NCBI GenBank assembly: GCA_933228675.1
Contig: OW121742.1
Span: 35,970,218-36,034,217 of the forward strand
Length of the DNA stretch: 64,000 nt
Origin: Stomorhina lunata
Taxonomy: Eukaryota > Arthropoda > Insecta > Diptera > Rhiniidae
Direction of reading: 5' to 3'
Made by a program: the position numbers and the translations under genes. The notes under the pieces are model-generated. The model saw only the letters and a list, made by a program, of their open reading frames with translations. It was not told the origin of the DNA and did not search any database. Shown here in pieces: positions 44,915 through 58,800 of this stretch (position 1 is the first letter of the stretch; each line of letters opens with the position of its first letter).

Positions 44915-47900
44915 TTTCTCAAAATTTTCTTATTTTTATAGAAAAAATTTTCAAAATTTCCTTATTTTTATAGAAATTTTTTGAAAAATTTCATATTTTT
45001 ATAGGAAAATTTTTCACAAATTTCCTATTTTTATAGGAAAATTTTTCAAAAATTTCCTATTTTTATAGGAAATTTTCAAAAATTTCCTATTTTTATAGGA
45101 AATTTTTCAAAAATTTCCTATTTTTATAGGAAATTTTTCAAAAATTTCCTATTTTTATAGGAAATTTTTCAAAAATTTCCTATTTTTATAGGAAATTTTT
45201 CAAAAGTTTCCTATTTTTATATGAAATTTTTCAAAAATTTCCTATTTTTATAGGAAATTTTTCAAAAATTTCCCATTTTGATAGGAAATTTTTCAAAAAT
45301 TTCCCATTTTGATAGGAAATTTTTCAAAAATTTCCTATTTTTATAGGATAATTTTAAAAAATTTCCTATTTTTATAGGAAATTTTTCAAAAATTTCCTAT
45401 TGTTGTAGGAAATTTTTCAAAAATTTCCTATTTTTATAGGAAATTTTTCAAAAATTTCCTATTTTTATAGGAAACTTTTCAAAAATTTCCTATTTTTATA
45501 GGAAACTTTTCAAAAATTTCCTATTTTTATAGGAAATTTTTAAAAAATTTCCTATTTTTATAGAAAATTTTTCAAAGATTTCCTATATTTATAGGAAAAT
45601 TTTCAAAAATTTCCTAATTCTATAGGAAATTTTTAAAAAATTTCCTGTTTTTATAACAAATTTTTCAAAAATTTCTATATTTATATATTTATATAGGAAA
45701 TTTTTTCAAAAATTTGCTATTTCTAAAGGAAATTTTTCAAAAATTTCCTATTTCTATAGGAAATTTTTCAAAAATTTCCTATTTCTATAGGAAATTTTTC
45801 AAAAATTTCCTATTTCTATAGGAAATTTTTCAAAAATTTCCTATTTCTATAGGAAATTTTTCAAAAATTTCCTATTTCTATAGGAAATTTTTCAAAAATT
45901 TCCTATTTCTATAGGAAATTTTTCAAAAATTTCCTATTTCTATAGGAAATTTTTCAAAAATTTCCTATTTCTATAGGAAATTTTTCAAAAATTTCCTATT
46001 TCTATAGGAAATTTTTCAAAAATTTCCTATTTCTATAGGAAATTTTTCAAAAATTTCCTATTTTTATAGGAAATTTTTCAAAAATTTCCTATTTTTATAG
46101 GAAATTTTTCAAAAATTTCCTATTTTTATAGGAAATTTTTCAAAAATTTCCTATTTTTATAGGAAATTCTTCAAAAATTTCCTATTTTTATAGGAAAATT
46201 TTCAAAAGTTTCCTATTTTTATAGGAAATTTTTCAAAAATTTCCTATTTTTAGAGGAAACTTTTCAAAAATTTCCTATTTTTAGAGGAAATTTTTCAAAA
46301 ATTTCCTATTTTTATAGGAAATTTTTTAAAAATTTCCTATTTTTATAGGAAATTTTTTAAAAATTTCCTATTTTTATAGGAAATTTTTCAAAAATTTCCT
46401 ATTTTTATAGGAAATTTTCCAAAAATTTCCTATTTTTATAGGAAATTTTCCAAAAATTTCCTATTTTTATAGGAAATTTTTCAAAAATTTCCTATTTTTA
46501 TAGGAAATTTTTCAAAAATTTCCTATTTTTATAGGAAATTTTTCAAAAATTTCCTATTTTTATAGGATATTTTTCAAAAATTTCATATTTTTAAAGGAAA
46601 TTTTTCATAAATTTCCTATTTTTAAAGGAAATTTTTCAAAAATTTCCTATTTTTAAAGGAAATTTTTCAAAAATTTCCTATTTTTATAGGAAATTTTTCA
46701 AAAATTTCCTATTTTTATAGGAAATTTTTCAAAAATTTCCTATTTTTATAGGAAATTTTTCAAAAGTTTCCTATTTTTATATGAAATTTTTCAAAAATTT
46801 CCTATTTTTATAGGAAATTTTTCAAAAATTTCCCATTTTGATAGGAAATTTTTCAAAAATTTCCCATTTTGATAGGAAATTTTTCAAAAATTTCCTATTT
46901 TTATAGGATAATTTTAAAAAATTTCCTATTTTTATAGGAAATTTTTCAAAAATTTCCTATTGTTGTAGGAAATTTTTCAAAAATTTCCTATTTTTATAGG
47001 AAATTTTTCAAAAATTTCCTATTTTTATAGGAAACTTTTCAAAAATTTCCTATTTTTATAGGAAACTTTTCAAAAATTTCCTATTTTTATAGGAAATTTT
47101 TAAAAAATTTCCTATTTTTATAGAAAATTTTTCAAAGATTTCCTATATTTATAGGAAAATTTTCAAAAATTTCCTAATTCTATAGGAAATTTTTAAAAAA
47201 TTTCCTGTTTTTATAACAAATTTTTCAAAAATTTCTATATTTATATATTTATATAGGAAATTTTTTCAAAAATTTGCTATTTCTAAAGGAAATTTTTCAA
47301 AAATTTCCTATTTCTATAGGAAATTTTTCAAAAATTTCCTATTTCTATAGGAAATTTTTCAAAAATTTCCTATTTCTATAGGAAATTTTTCAAAAATTTC
47401 CTATTTCTATAGGAAATTTTTCAAAAATTTCCTATTTCTATAGGAAATTTTTCAAAAATTTCCTATTTCTATAGGAAATTTTTCAAAAATTTCCTATTTC
47501 TATAGGAAATTTTTCAAAAATTTCCTATTTCTATAGGAAATTTTTCAAAAATTTCCTATTTCTATAGGAAATTTTTCAAAAATTTCCTATTTCTATAGGA
47601 AATTTTTCAAAAATTTCCTATTTCTATAGGAAATTTTTCAAAAATTTCCTATTTTTATAGGAAATTTTTCAAAAATTTCCTATTTTTATAGGAAATTTTT
47701 CAAAAATTTCCTATTTTTATAGGAAATTTTTCAAAAATTTCCTATTTTTATAGGAAATTCTTCAAAAATTTCCTATTTTTATAGGAAAATTTTCAAAAGT
47801 TTCCTATTTTTATAGGAAATTTTTCAAAAATTTCCTATTTTTAGAGGAAACTTTTCAAAAATTTCCTATTTTTAGAGGAAATTTTTCAAAAATTTCCTAT

Positions 47901-50830
47901 TTTTATAGGAAATTTTCCAAAAATTTCCTATTTTTATAGGAAATTTTTCAAAAATTTCCTATTTTTATAGGAAATTTTTCAAAAATTTCCTATTTTTATA
48001 GGAAATTTTTCAAAAATTTCCTATTTTTATAGGATATTTTTCAAAAATTTCATATTTTTAAAGGAAATTTTTCATAAATTTCCTATTTTTAAAGGAAATT
48101 TTTCAAAAATTTCCTATTTTTAAAGGAAATTTTTCAAAAATTTCCTATTTTTATAGGAAATTTTTCAAAAATTTCCTATTTTTATAGGAAATTTTTCAAA
48201 AATTTCCTATTTTTATAGGAAATTTTTCAAAAGTTTCCTATTTTTATATGAAATTTTTCAAAAATTTCCTATTTTTATAGGAAATTTTTCAAAAATTTCC
48301 CATTTTGATAGGAAATTTTTCAAAAATTTCCCATTTTGATAGGAAATTTTTCAAAAATTTCCTATTTTTATAGGATAATTTTAAAAAATTTCCTATTTTT
48401 ATAGGAAATTTTTCAAAAATTTCCTATTGTTGTAGGAAATTTTTCAAAAATTTCCTATTTTTATAGGAAATTTTTCAAAAATTTCCTATTTTTATAGGAA
48501 ACTTTTCAAAAATTTCCTATTTTTATAGGAAACTTTTCAAAAATTTCCTATTTTTATAGGAAATTTTTAAAAAATTTCCTATTTTTATAGAAAATTTTTC
48601 AAAGATTTCCTATATTTATAGGAAAATTTTCAAAAATTTCCTAATTCTATAGGAAATTTTTAAAAAATTTCCTGTTTTTATAACAAATTTTTCAAAAATT
48701 TCTATATTTATATATTTATATAGGAAATTTTTTCAAAAATTTGCTATTTCTAAAGGAAATTTTTCAAAAATTTCCTATTTCTATAGGAAATTTTTCAAAA
48801 ATTTCCTATTTCTATAGGAAATTTTTCAAAAATTTCCTATTTCTATAGGAAATTTTTCAAAAATTTCCTATTTCTATAGGAAATTTTTCAAAAATTTCCT
48901 ATTTCTATAGGAAATTTTTCAAAAATTTCCTATTTCTATAGGAAATTTTTCAAAAATTTCCTATTTCTATAGGAAATTTTTCAAAAATTTCCTATTTCTA
49001 TAGGAAATTTTTCAAAAATTTCCTATTTCTATAGGAAATTTTTCAAAAATTTCCTATTTCTATAGGAAATTTTTCAAAAATTTCCTATTTCTATAGGAAA
49101 TTTTTCAAAAATTTCCTATTTTTATAGGAAATTTTTCAAAAATTTCCTATTTTTATAGGAAATTTTTCAAAAATTTCCTATTTTTATAGGAAATTTTTCA
49201 AAAATTTCCTATTTTTATAGGAAATTCTTCAAAAATTTCCTATTTTTATAGGAAAATTTTCAAAAGTTTCCTATTTTTATAGGAAATTTTTCAAAAATTT
49301 CCTATTTTTAGAGGAAACTTTTCAAAAATTTCCTATTTTTAGAGGAAATTTTTCAAAAATTTCCTATTTTTATAGGAAATTTTTTAAAAATTTCCTATTT
49401 TTATAGGAAATTTTTTAAAAATTTCCTATTTTTATAGGAAATTTTTCAAAAATTTCCTATTTTTATAGGAAATTTTCCAAAAATTTCCTATTTTTATAGG
49501 AAATTTTCCAAAAATTTCCTATTTTTATAGGAAATTTTTCAAAAATTTCCTATTTTTATAGGAAATTTTTCAAAAATTTCCTATTTTTATAGGAAATTTT
49601 TCAAAAATTTCCTATTTTTATAGGATATTTTTCAAAAATTTCATATTTTTAAAGGAAATTTTTCATAAATTTCCTATTTTTAAAGGAAATTTTTCAAAAA
49701 TTTCCTATTTTTAAAGGAAATTTTTCAAAAATTTCCTATTTTTATAGGAAATTTTTCAAAAATTTCCTATTTTTATAGGAAATTTTTCATAAATTTCCTA
49801 TTTTTATAGGAAAGTTTCAAAAGATTTTGTTTTTTCATAGAAAATTTTTTAACCATTTCCTATTTTAATGGGAAATTTTTCAAAAATTTCTAAATTTTTA
49901 TAGAAATTAAAAAAAAAAAAATTTCAAAGATTGATTATTTTTAGGAAATTTTTCAAAAAATTCTTATTTTTAAAGAAAATTTTTTTATAGAACATTTTTC
50001 GAAAATTTCTTCTTATTTATAAAAAAAATTTTCAATAATTTCTTATTTTTATAGGAAATTTTTGAAAAATTTCTTATTTTTATAGGAAATTTATCTAAAA
50101 TTTCTTAACTTTTTAGGAAAATTTGCTAAAATATCTTATCTTTATAGCAAATATTTCAAAAATTTATTTTTTTTATCATTACAAAAAAAAAACTTTAAAG
50201 TTTTCTTACTTTTATAGCAATTTTTTTTAAAAGTATCTTATTTTGATAAAATAATTTTCGGAATTTTTTTATGGGATATTTTTTTGAATTTTATAGAAAA
50301 TTTTTTATAATTTTCTTATGTTTATATGAAGTTCTTAAAAAATTTCCTATTTTAAAAAAAAAAATCAAAAAATTCTTTTTTGTTATTAAAAATTTTTTAA
50401 AATTTCTTATATTTACCCGAAATTTTTTAAAAATTTTTTATTATAAAAAGTAATTTTTAAAACTTTCTTTTTTTTAGAAAATTTTTCAAAAATTTCCTAT
50501 ATTTTTTAGAAATTTTTTCAAAAATTTTTTATTTTGTATAGGAACTTTTTCATAATGTTTTTATTATTAAAAGAAATTTTTCAAAAATTTCTTATTTTTA
50601 TTGAAAAATTTAAAAAAAATTCTTATTTTTATAGAACATTTTTTTAAATTTTCTTTTTTTTTGTATAGGAAATTGTTCAAAAATTTCTTATTTTTATTGC
50701 AAATTTTTCAAAAATTTCTTTCTTTTATATTAAATTTTTAAAAAATTTTTTAGTTTTATAAGGATTTTTCAAAAATGTTTTATTTTTATGGGAAATTTTT
50801 CAAATATTTCTTACTTTATAGGGATTTTTT
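44915..50830 (+). repeat. satellite A array 6, with higher-order repeats
   Basis: About 190 copies. Between roughly 45090 and 49810 the units are nearly identical and fully symmetric: ATAGGAAATTTTT, then C, then AAAAATTTCCTAT, then TTTT. A higher-order repeat recurs with offsets of 1560 bp and 1467 bp, shown by the marker 'cctgtttttataacaaa' ending at 45660, 47220 and 48687. The right end (49810-50830) is strongly diverged. Confidence 0.97.
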
Positions 50831-52460
50831 TTATTAAAAAAAAAAAATTGTGCCCCTCTGTGCATCACTTATCTTACTTTTCTCTCATTAAAAAAGACGC
50901 AAAACTTCTAATGAGTTTGAAAAAATCGTTTTTATTGTTAAACACTTTTACGACCTTGAGAAACTTTATAAAATACTTAAAACTTAATACCATAAAAAAA
51001 ACTTAAAAAGTTTATTTTCTAAAATATAAAAAAAAATGAACTAAAATCAACAAAAGTTTAATAACTACAAGATTTTTATTCTACTTAAGAGATTTAAATG
51101 ATATTTTTAGTCTTCTCTGCTGCTACCGCTCAAACATTCTCGAGCTGAAATGTCAACAAAACCACAAACTCAAATTTGAGCTGTTAATGCTTGATGGCTT
51201 GAGTCATAAAATAGAAATCACTTCAAAGTGGTTGAAAAAGATTTTTCTTGGTCTCGACACGAAGTGTAACATGAGAATGAAGGAATGTATGTATGTATAG
51301 GAAAAATTAATTTTTCTATTTTGTGCTATGACATTTTATTTGTTGTATCTCACGCTTGAAATGTGTGTGTATGTGTCAAGTAAGTTAAAGAAATGTGAAC
51401 TCATTTATTTCACATCAAATATCAATGTGGGAGTTTGAGGATTTGCACAATGGGGTCATAATAGAGCAACAAAATAAAGAAATTTTTAAATCACTTATAA
51501 AAAGAACGACTATAATTAGTTTATGTTTTATTTTCCGATTTACCCCACTGTGTTTTGTTCGTATTGTTGAATTTGCTCTTTTTTGTTTGTGGTTAGATAC
51601 TTTTACTGAATGTAATATTTTAAGCAATGAAACGAAAACCATTGAGAAATTAAGTTTTACACCGAAATTATGACGAAAAGTAATAAGTTTATAAATTTTG
51701 TGGTTATAAAGTAATTAATAAAACGAAAATTTCAAAATGTCGCATTAAAAATTTATTTCAAACTATCATGACGTATAAGTAATGGATAATTTAAGTGAAT
51801 TAATATCAAGTATACGTCAGTGTATATGAGTAAAGCAAATAATTTTAAAGCGAAATTTTAGTTCATTTCAAACTATATTAAAGACTTATTTGGTCTTTTT
51901 CGTTTTCATACCTTAAAAACTTTACTTTCCTTGTATCTATCTCTTCTATTTCAGGCTGTGATAAGTTGACAATAATTTACCTAAGGCCATAAATATCTTC
52001 CAAAATAAACTTGTATTTCCATTTCAAACCAGATTACAAATTATTCAATAAATATTTTTCAAATTCGTTTTTTTTTTGCTGCCAATAAATTCCTGCTGTT
52101 CAGCTCGCCAGCAAATTAAATACTTTTTGAAATTATATTTCTATGGATTTTCTTTTTATCTTATCTTTACGCTTATTTAACAGCAAATAAAATATCTATA
52201 ACTTTTTGAACTTGTTAACAAAATTTTTCATAGGATTTTTATTTACTTTGGTTACAATAAACTTTTTTTCCTCATTTGTTAGTATTGTTTTTACATCCTT
52301 TTAAAAAATATTTTTGTTTAAAAAGTTATTTCTACAATTTATGTTCTCTGGCTCCTTTTTTATTACATATATTTAATACTTTTTTGTTGAAAACTTTTTT
52401 CTTTAAACTTTTTTCTACAATAAAGAAGTTTAAGGCATTTTTGTTTGCGCGTTTTTCTTT
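50831..52460. other. spacer right of satellite A
   Basis: Unique-looking AT-rich sequence. Short open frames on both strands (for example around 51395-51673) have no recognisable domain and are not called as genes. Confidence 0.5.
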
Positions 52461-52491
52461 TGCAGTTAATAAACTCAAATTCCCACAGGGA

Positions 52492-52650
52492 TTAAAAGAA
52501 ACTACAAAACAAGGAACACGAATAACCGGGAGCTACCAGCAGCAACAACAACAGCCAACAACAAGAACATCAGCAACAACTCAGCCGTAATCAATTTTCA
52601 GATACAATCTAAAGTAATGGATTATGATTATGATCCGGGAGGAGAGAAAC
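52492..52650 (+). other. possible untranslated or low-complexity exon, CAG/CAA-rich
   Basis: An acceptor-like 'aaattcccacag' at 52481-52492 precedes a segment with 'cagcagcaacaacaacag' and 'caacaactcag', much less AT-rich than its surroundings. CAA/CAG-rich stretches are common in fly 5' UTRs and Gln-rich proteins. No donor site, long frame or homology supports a gene, so this is only a candidate exon of a gene extending outside the window. Confidence 0.2.
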
Positions 52651-52860
52651 GAAAGTAATAACTAACTCGTGTTTGTCTTAATAGAAAATATGAAAGTAAA
52701 TTTGAAAGGGAATTACTGAGGCCCACAAGTGTTCCAAATAGAATAATGTTTTTCATGCATTTGTTAGATACAAATTAAAGCTGTTTTAAGTGACAGATCC
52801 TAAGAAATACCAGAAGTTTGAAATATTTACATAAAATAGGCACATTGTTAAAAAACTAAT

Positions 52861-55800
52861 ACTAATACTAATATTAATAGACTAAGACATATACAAAGAC
52901 ATAGACTAAGACATAGATTAAGACATAGACTAAGACATAGACTAAGACATAGACTAAGACATAGACTAAGACATAGACTAAGACATAGACTAAGACATAG
53001 ACTAAGACATAGACTAAGACATAGACTAAGACATAGACTAAGACATAGACTAAGACATAGACAAAGACATAGACTAAGACATAGACTAAGACATAGACTA
53101 AGACATAGATTAAGACATAGACTAAGACATAGACTAAGACATAGACTAAGACATAGACTAAGACATAGACTAAGACATAGACTAAGACATAGACTAAGAC
53201 ATAGACTAAGACATAGACTAAGACATAGACTAAGACATAGACTAAGACATAGACTAAGACTAAGACATAGACTAAGACATAGACTAAGACATAGACTAAG
53301 ACATAGACTAAGACATAGACTAAGACATAGACTAAGACATAGACAAAGACATAGACTAAGACATAGACTAAGACATAGACTAAGACATAGACTAAGACAT
53401 AGACTAAGACATAGACTAAGACATAGACTAAGACATAGACTAAGACATAGACTAAGACATAGACTAAGACATAGACTAAGACATAGACTAAGACATAGAC
53501 TAAGACATAGACTAAGACATAGACTAAGACATAGACTAAGACATAGACTAAGACATAGACTAAGACATAGACTAAGACATAGACTAAGACATAGACTAAG
53601 ACATAGACTAAGACATAGACTAAGACATAGACTAAGACATAGACTAAGACATAGACTAAGACATAGACTAAGACATAGACTAAGACATAGACTAAGACAT
53701 AGACTAAGACATAGACTAAGACATAGACTAAGACATAGACTAAGACATAGACTAAGACATAGACTAAGACATAGACTAAGACATAGACTAAGACATAGAC
53801 TAAGACATAGACTAAGACATAGACTAAGACATAGACTAAGACATAGACTAAGACATAGACTAAGACATAGACTAAGACATAGACTAAGACATAGACTAAG
53901 ACATAGACTAAGACATAGACTAAGACATAGACTAAGACATAGACTAAGACATAGACTAAGACATAGACTAAGACATAGACTAAGACATAGACTAAGACAT
54001 AGACTAAGACATAGACTAAGACATAGACTAAGACATAGACTAAGACATAGACTAAGACATAGACTAAGACATAGACTAAGACATAGACTAAGACATAGAC
54101 TAAGACATAGACTAAGACATAGACTAAGACATAGACTAAGACATAGACTAAGACATAGACTAAGACATAGACTAAGACATAGACTAAGACATAGACTAAG
54201 ACATAGACTAAGACATAGACTAAGACATAGACTAAGACATAGACTAAGACATAGACTAAGACATAGACTAAGACATAGACTAAGACATAGACTAAGACAT
54301 AGACTAAGACATAGACTAAGACATAGACTAAGACATAGACTAAGACATAGACTAAGACATAGACTAAGACATAGACTAAGACATAGACTAAGACATAGAC
54401 TAAGACATAGACTAAGACATAGACTAAGACATAGACTAAGACATAGACTAAGACATAGACTAAGACATAGACTAAGACATAGACTAAGACATAGACTAAG
54501 ACATAGACTAAGACATAGACTAAGACATAGACTAAGACATAGACTAAGACATAGACTAAGACATAGACTAAGACATAGACTAAGACATAGACTAAGACAT
54601 AGACTAAGACATAGACTAAGACATAGACTAAGACATAGACTAAGACATAGACTAAGACATAGACTAAGACATAGACTAAGACATAGACTAAGACATAGAC
54701 TAAGACATAGACTAAGACATAGACTAAGACATAGACTAAGACATAGACTAAGACATAGACTAAGACATAGACTAAGACATAGACTAAGACATAGACTAAG
54801 ACATAGACTAAGACATAGACTAAGACATAGACTAAGACATAGACTAAGACATAGACTAAGACATAGACTAAGACATAGACTAAGACATAGACTAAGACAT
54901 AGACTAAGACATAGACTAAGACATAGACTAAGACATAGACTAAGACATAGACTAAGACATAGACTAAGACATAGACTAAGACATAGACTAAGACATAGAC
55001 TAAGACATAGACTAAGACATAGACTAAGACATAGACTAAGACATAGACTAAGACATAGACTAAGACATAGACTAAGACATAGACTAAGACATAGACTAAG
55101 ACATAGACTAAGACATAGACTAAGACATAGACTAAGACATAGACTAAGACATAGACTAAGACATAGACTAAGACATAGACTAAGACATAGACTAAGACAT
55201 AGACTAAGACATAGACTAAGACATAGACTAAGACATAGACTAAGACATAGACTAAGACATAGACTAAGACATAGACTAAGACATAGACTAAGACATAGAC
55301 TAAGACATAGACTAAGACATAGACTAAGACATAGACTAAGACATAGACTAAGACATAGACTAAGACATAGACTAAGACATAGACTAAGACATAGACTAAG
55401 ACATAGACTAAGACATAGACTAAGACATAGACTAAGACATAGACTAAGACATAGACTAAGACATAGACTAAGACATAGACTAAGACATAGACTAAGACAT
55501 AGACTAAGACATAGACTAAGACATAGACTAAGACATAGACTAAGACATAGACTAAGACATAGACTAAGACATAGACTAAGACATAGACTAAGACATAGAC
55601 TAAGACATAGACTAAGACATAGACTAAGACATAGACTAAGACATAGACTAAGACATAGACTAAGACATAGACTAAGACATAGACTAAGACATAGACTAAG
55701 ACATAGACTAAGACATAGACTAAGACATAGACTAAGACATAGACTAAGACATAGACTAAGACATAGACTAAGACATAGACTAAGACATAGACTAAGACAT

Positions 55801-58800
55801 AGACTAAGACATAGACTAAGACATAGACTAAGACATAGACTAAGACATAGACTAAGACATAGACTAAGACATAGACTAAGACATAGACTAAGACATAGAC
55901 TAAGACATAGACTAAGACATAGACTAAGACATAGACTAAGACATAGACTAAGACATAGACTAAGACATAGACTAAGACATAGACTAAGACATAGACTAAG
56001 ACATAGACTAAGACATAGACTAAGACATAGACTAAGACATAGACTAAGACATAGACTAAGACATAGACTAAGACATAGACTAAGACATAGACTAAGACAT
56101 AGACTAAGACATAGACTAAGACATAGACTAAGACATAGACTAAGACATAGACTAAGACATAGACTAAGACATAGACTAAGACATAGACTAAGACATAGAC
56201 TAAGACATAGACTAAGACATAGACTAAGACATAGACTAAGACATAGACTAAGACATAGACTAAGACATAGACTAAGACATAGACTAAGACATAGACTAAG
56301 ACATAGACTAAGACATAGACTAAGACATAGACTAAGACATAGACTAAGACATAGACTAAGACATAGACTAAGACATAGACTAAGACATAGACTAAGACAT
56401 AGACTAAGACATAGACTAAGACATAGACTAAGACATAGACTAAGACATAGACTAAGACATAGACTAAGACATAGACTAAGACATAGACTAAGACATAGAC
56501 TAAGACATAGACTAAGACATAGACTAAGACATAGACTAAGACATAGACTAAGACATAGACTAAGACATAGACTAAGACATAGACTAAGACATAGACTAAG
56601 ACATAGACTAAGACATAGACTAAGACATAGACTAAGACATAGACTAAGACATAGACTAAGACATAGACTAAGACATAGACTAAGACATAGACTAAGACAT
56701 AGACTAAGACATAGACTAAGACATAGACTAAGACATAGACTAAGACATAGACTAAGACATAGACTAAGACATAGACTAAGACATAGACTAAGACATAGAC
56801 TAAGACATAGACTAAGACATAGACTAAGACATAGACTAAGACATAGACTAAGACATAGACTAAGACATAGACTAAGACATAGACTAAGACATAGACTAAG
56901 ACATAGACTAAGACATAGACTAAGACATAGACTAAGACATAGACTAAGACATAGACTAAGACATAGACTAAGACATAGACTAAGACATAGACTAAGACAT
57001 AGACTAAGACATAGACTAAGACATAGACTAAGACATAGACTAAGACATAGACTAAGACATAGACTAAGACATAGACTAAGACATAGACTAAGACATAGAC
57101 TAAGACATAGACTAAGACATAGACTAAGACATAGACTAAGACATAGACTAAGACATAGACTAAGACATAGACTAAGACATAGACTAAGACATAGACTAAG
57201 ACATAGACTAAGACATAGACTAAGACATAGACTAAGACATAGACTAAGACATAGACTAAGACATAGACTAAGACATAGACTAAGACATAGACTAAGACAT
57301 AGACTAAGACATAGACTAAGACATAGACTAAGACATAGACTAAGACATAGACTAAGACATAGACTAAGACATAGACTAAGACATAGACTAAGACATAGAC
57401 TAAGACATAGACTAAGACATAGACTAAGACATAGACTAAGACATAGACTAAGACATAGACTAAGACATAGACTAAGACATAGACTAAGACATAGACTAAG
57501 ACATAGACTAAGACATAGACTAAGACATAGACTAAGACATAGACTAAGACATAGACTAAGACATAGACTAAGACATAGACTAAGACATAGACTAAGACAT
57601 AGACTAAGACATAGACTAAGACATAGACTAAGACATAGACTAAGACATAGACTAAGACATAGACTAAGACATAGACTAAGACATAGACTAAGACATAGAC
57701 TAAGACATAGACTAAGACATAGACTAAGACATAGACTAAGACATAGACTAAGACATAGACTAAGACATAGACTAAGACATAGACTAAGACATAGACTAAG
57801 ACATAGACTAAGACATAGACTAAGACATAGACTAAGACATAGACTAAGACATAGACTAAGACATAGACTAAGACATAGACTAAGACATAGACTAAGACAT
57901 AGACTAAGACATAGACTAAGACATAGACTAAGACATAGACTAAGACATAGACTAAGACATAGACTAAGACATAGACTAAGACATAGACTAAGACATAGAC
58001 TAAGACATAGACTAAGACATAGACTAAGACATAGACTAAGACATAGACTAAGACATAGACTAAGACATAGACTAAGACATAGACTAAGACATAGACTAAG
58101 ACATAGACTAAGACATAGACTAAGACATAGACTAAGACATAGACTAAGACATAGACTAAGACATAGACTAAGACATAGACTAAGACATAGACTAAGACAT
58201 AGACTAAGACATAGACTAAGACATAGACTAAGACATAGACTAAGACATAGACTAAGACATAGACTAAGACATAGACTAAGACATAGACTAAGACATAGAC
58301 TAAGACATAGACTAAGACATAGACTAAGACATAGACTAAGACATAGACTAAGACATAGACTAAGACATAGACTAAGACATAGACTAAGACATAGACTAAG
58401 ACATAGACTAAGACATAGACTAAGACATAGACTAAGACATAGACTAAGACATAGACTAAGACATAGACTAAGACATAGACTAAGACATAGACTAAGACAT
58501 AGACTAAGACATAGACTAAGACATAGACTAAGACATAGACTAAGACATAGACTAAGACATAGACTAAGACATAGACTAAGACATAGACTAAGACATAGAC
58601 TAAGACATAGACTAAGACATAGACTAAGACATAGACTAAGACATAGACTAAGACATAGACTAAGACATAGACTAAGACATAGACTAAGACATAGACTAAG
58701 ACATAGACTAAGACATAGACTAAGACATAGACTAAGACATAGACTAAGACATAGACTAAGACATAGACTAAGACATAGACTAAGACATAGACTAAGACAT

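Noticed and set aside
15655..50830. Interspersed 31-bp repeats as a CRISPR-like array
   Set aside because: The units are directly tandem with no unique spacers, the host is an animal nuclear genome and no cas-like genes are present.
51395..51673. 92-codon open frame in the spacer right of satellite A
   Set aside because: No domain; an equally long frame exists on the opposite strand, as expected by chance.
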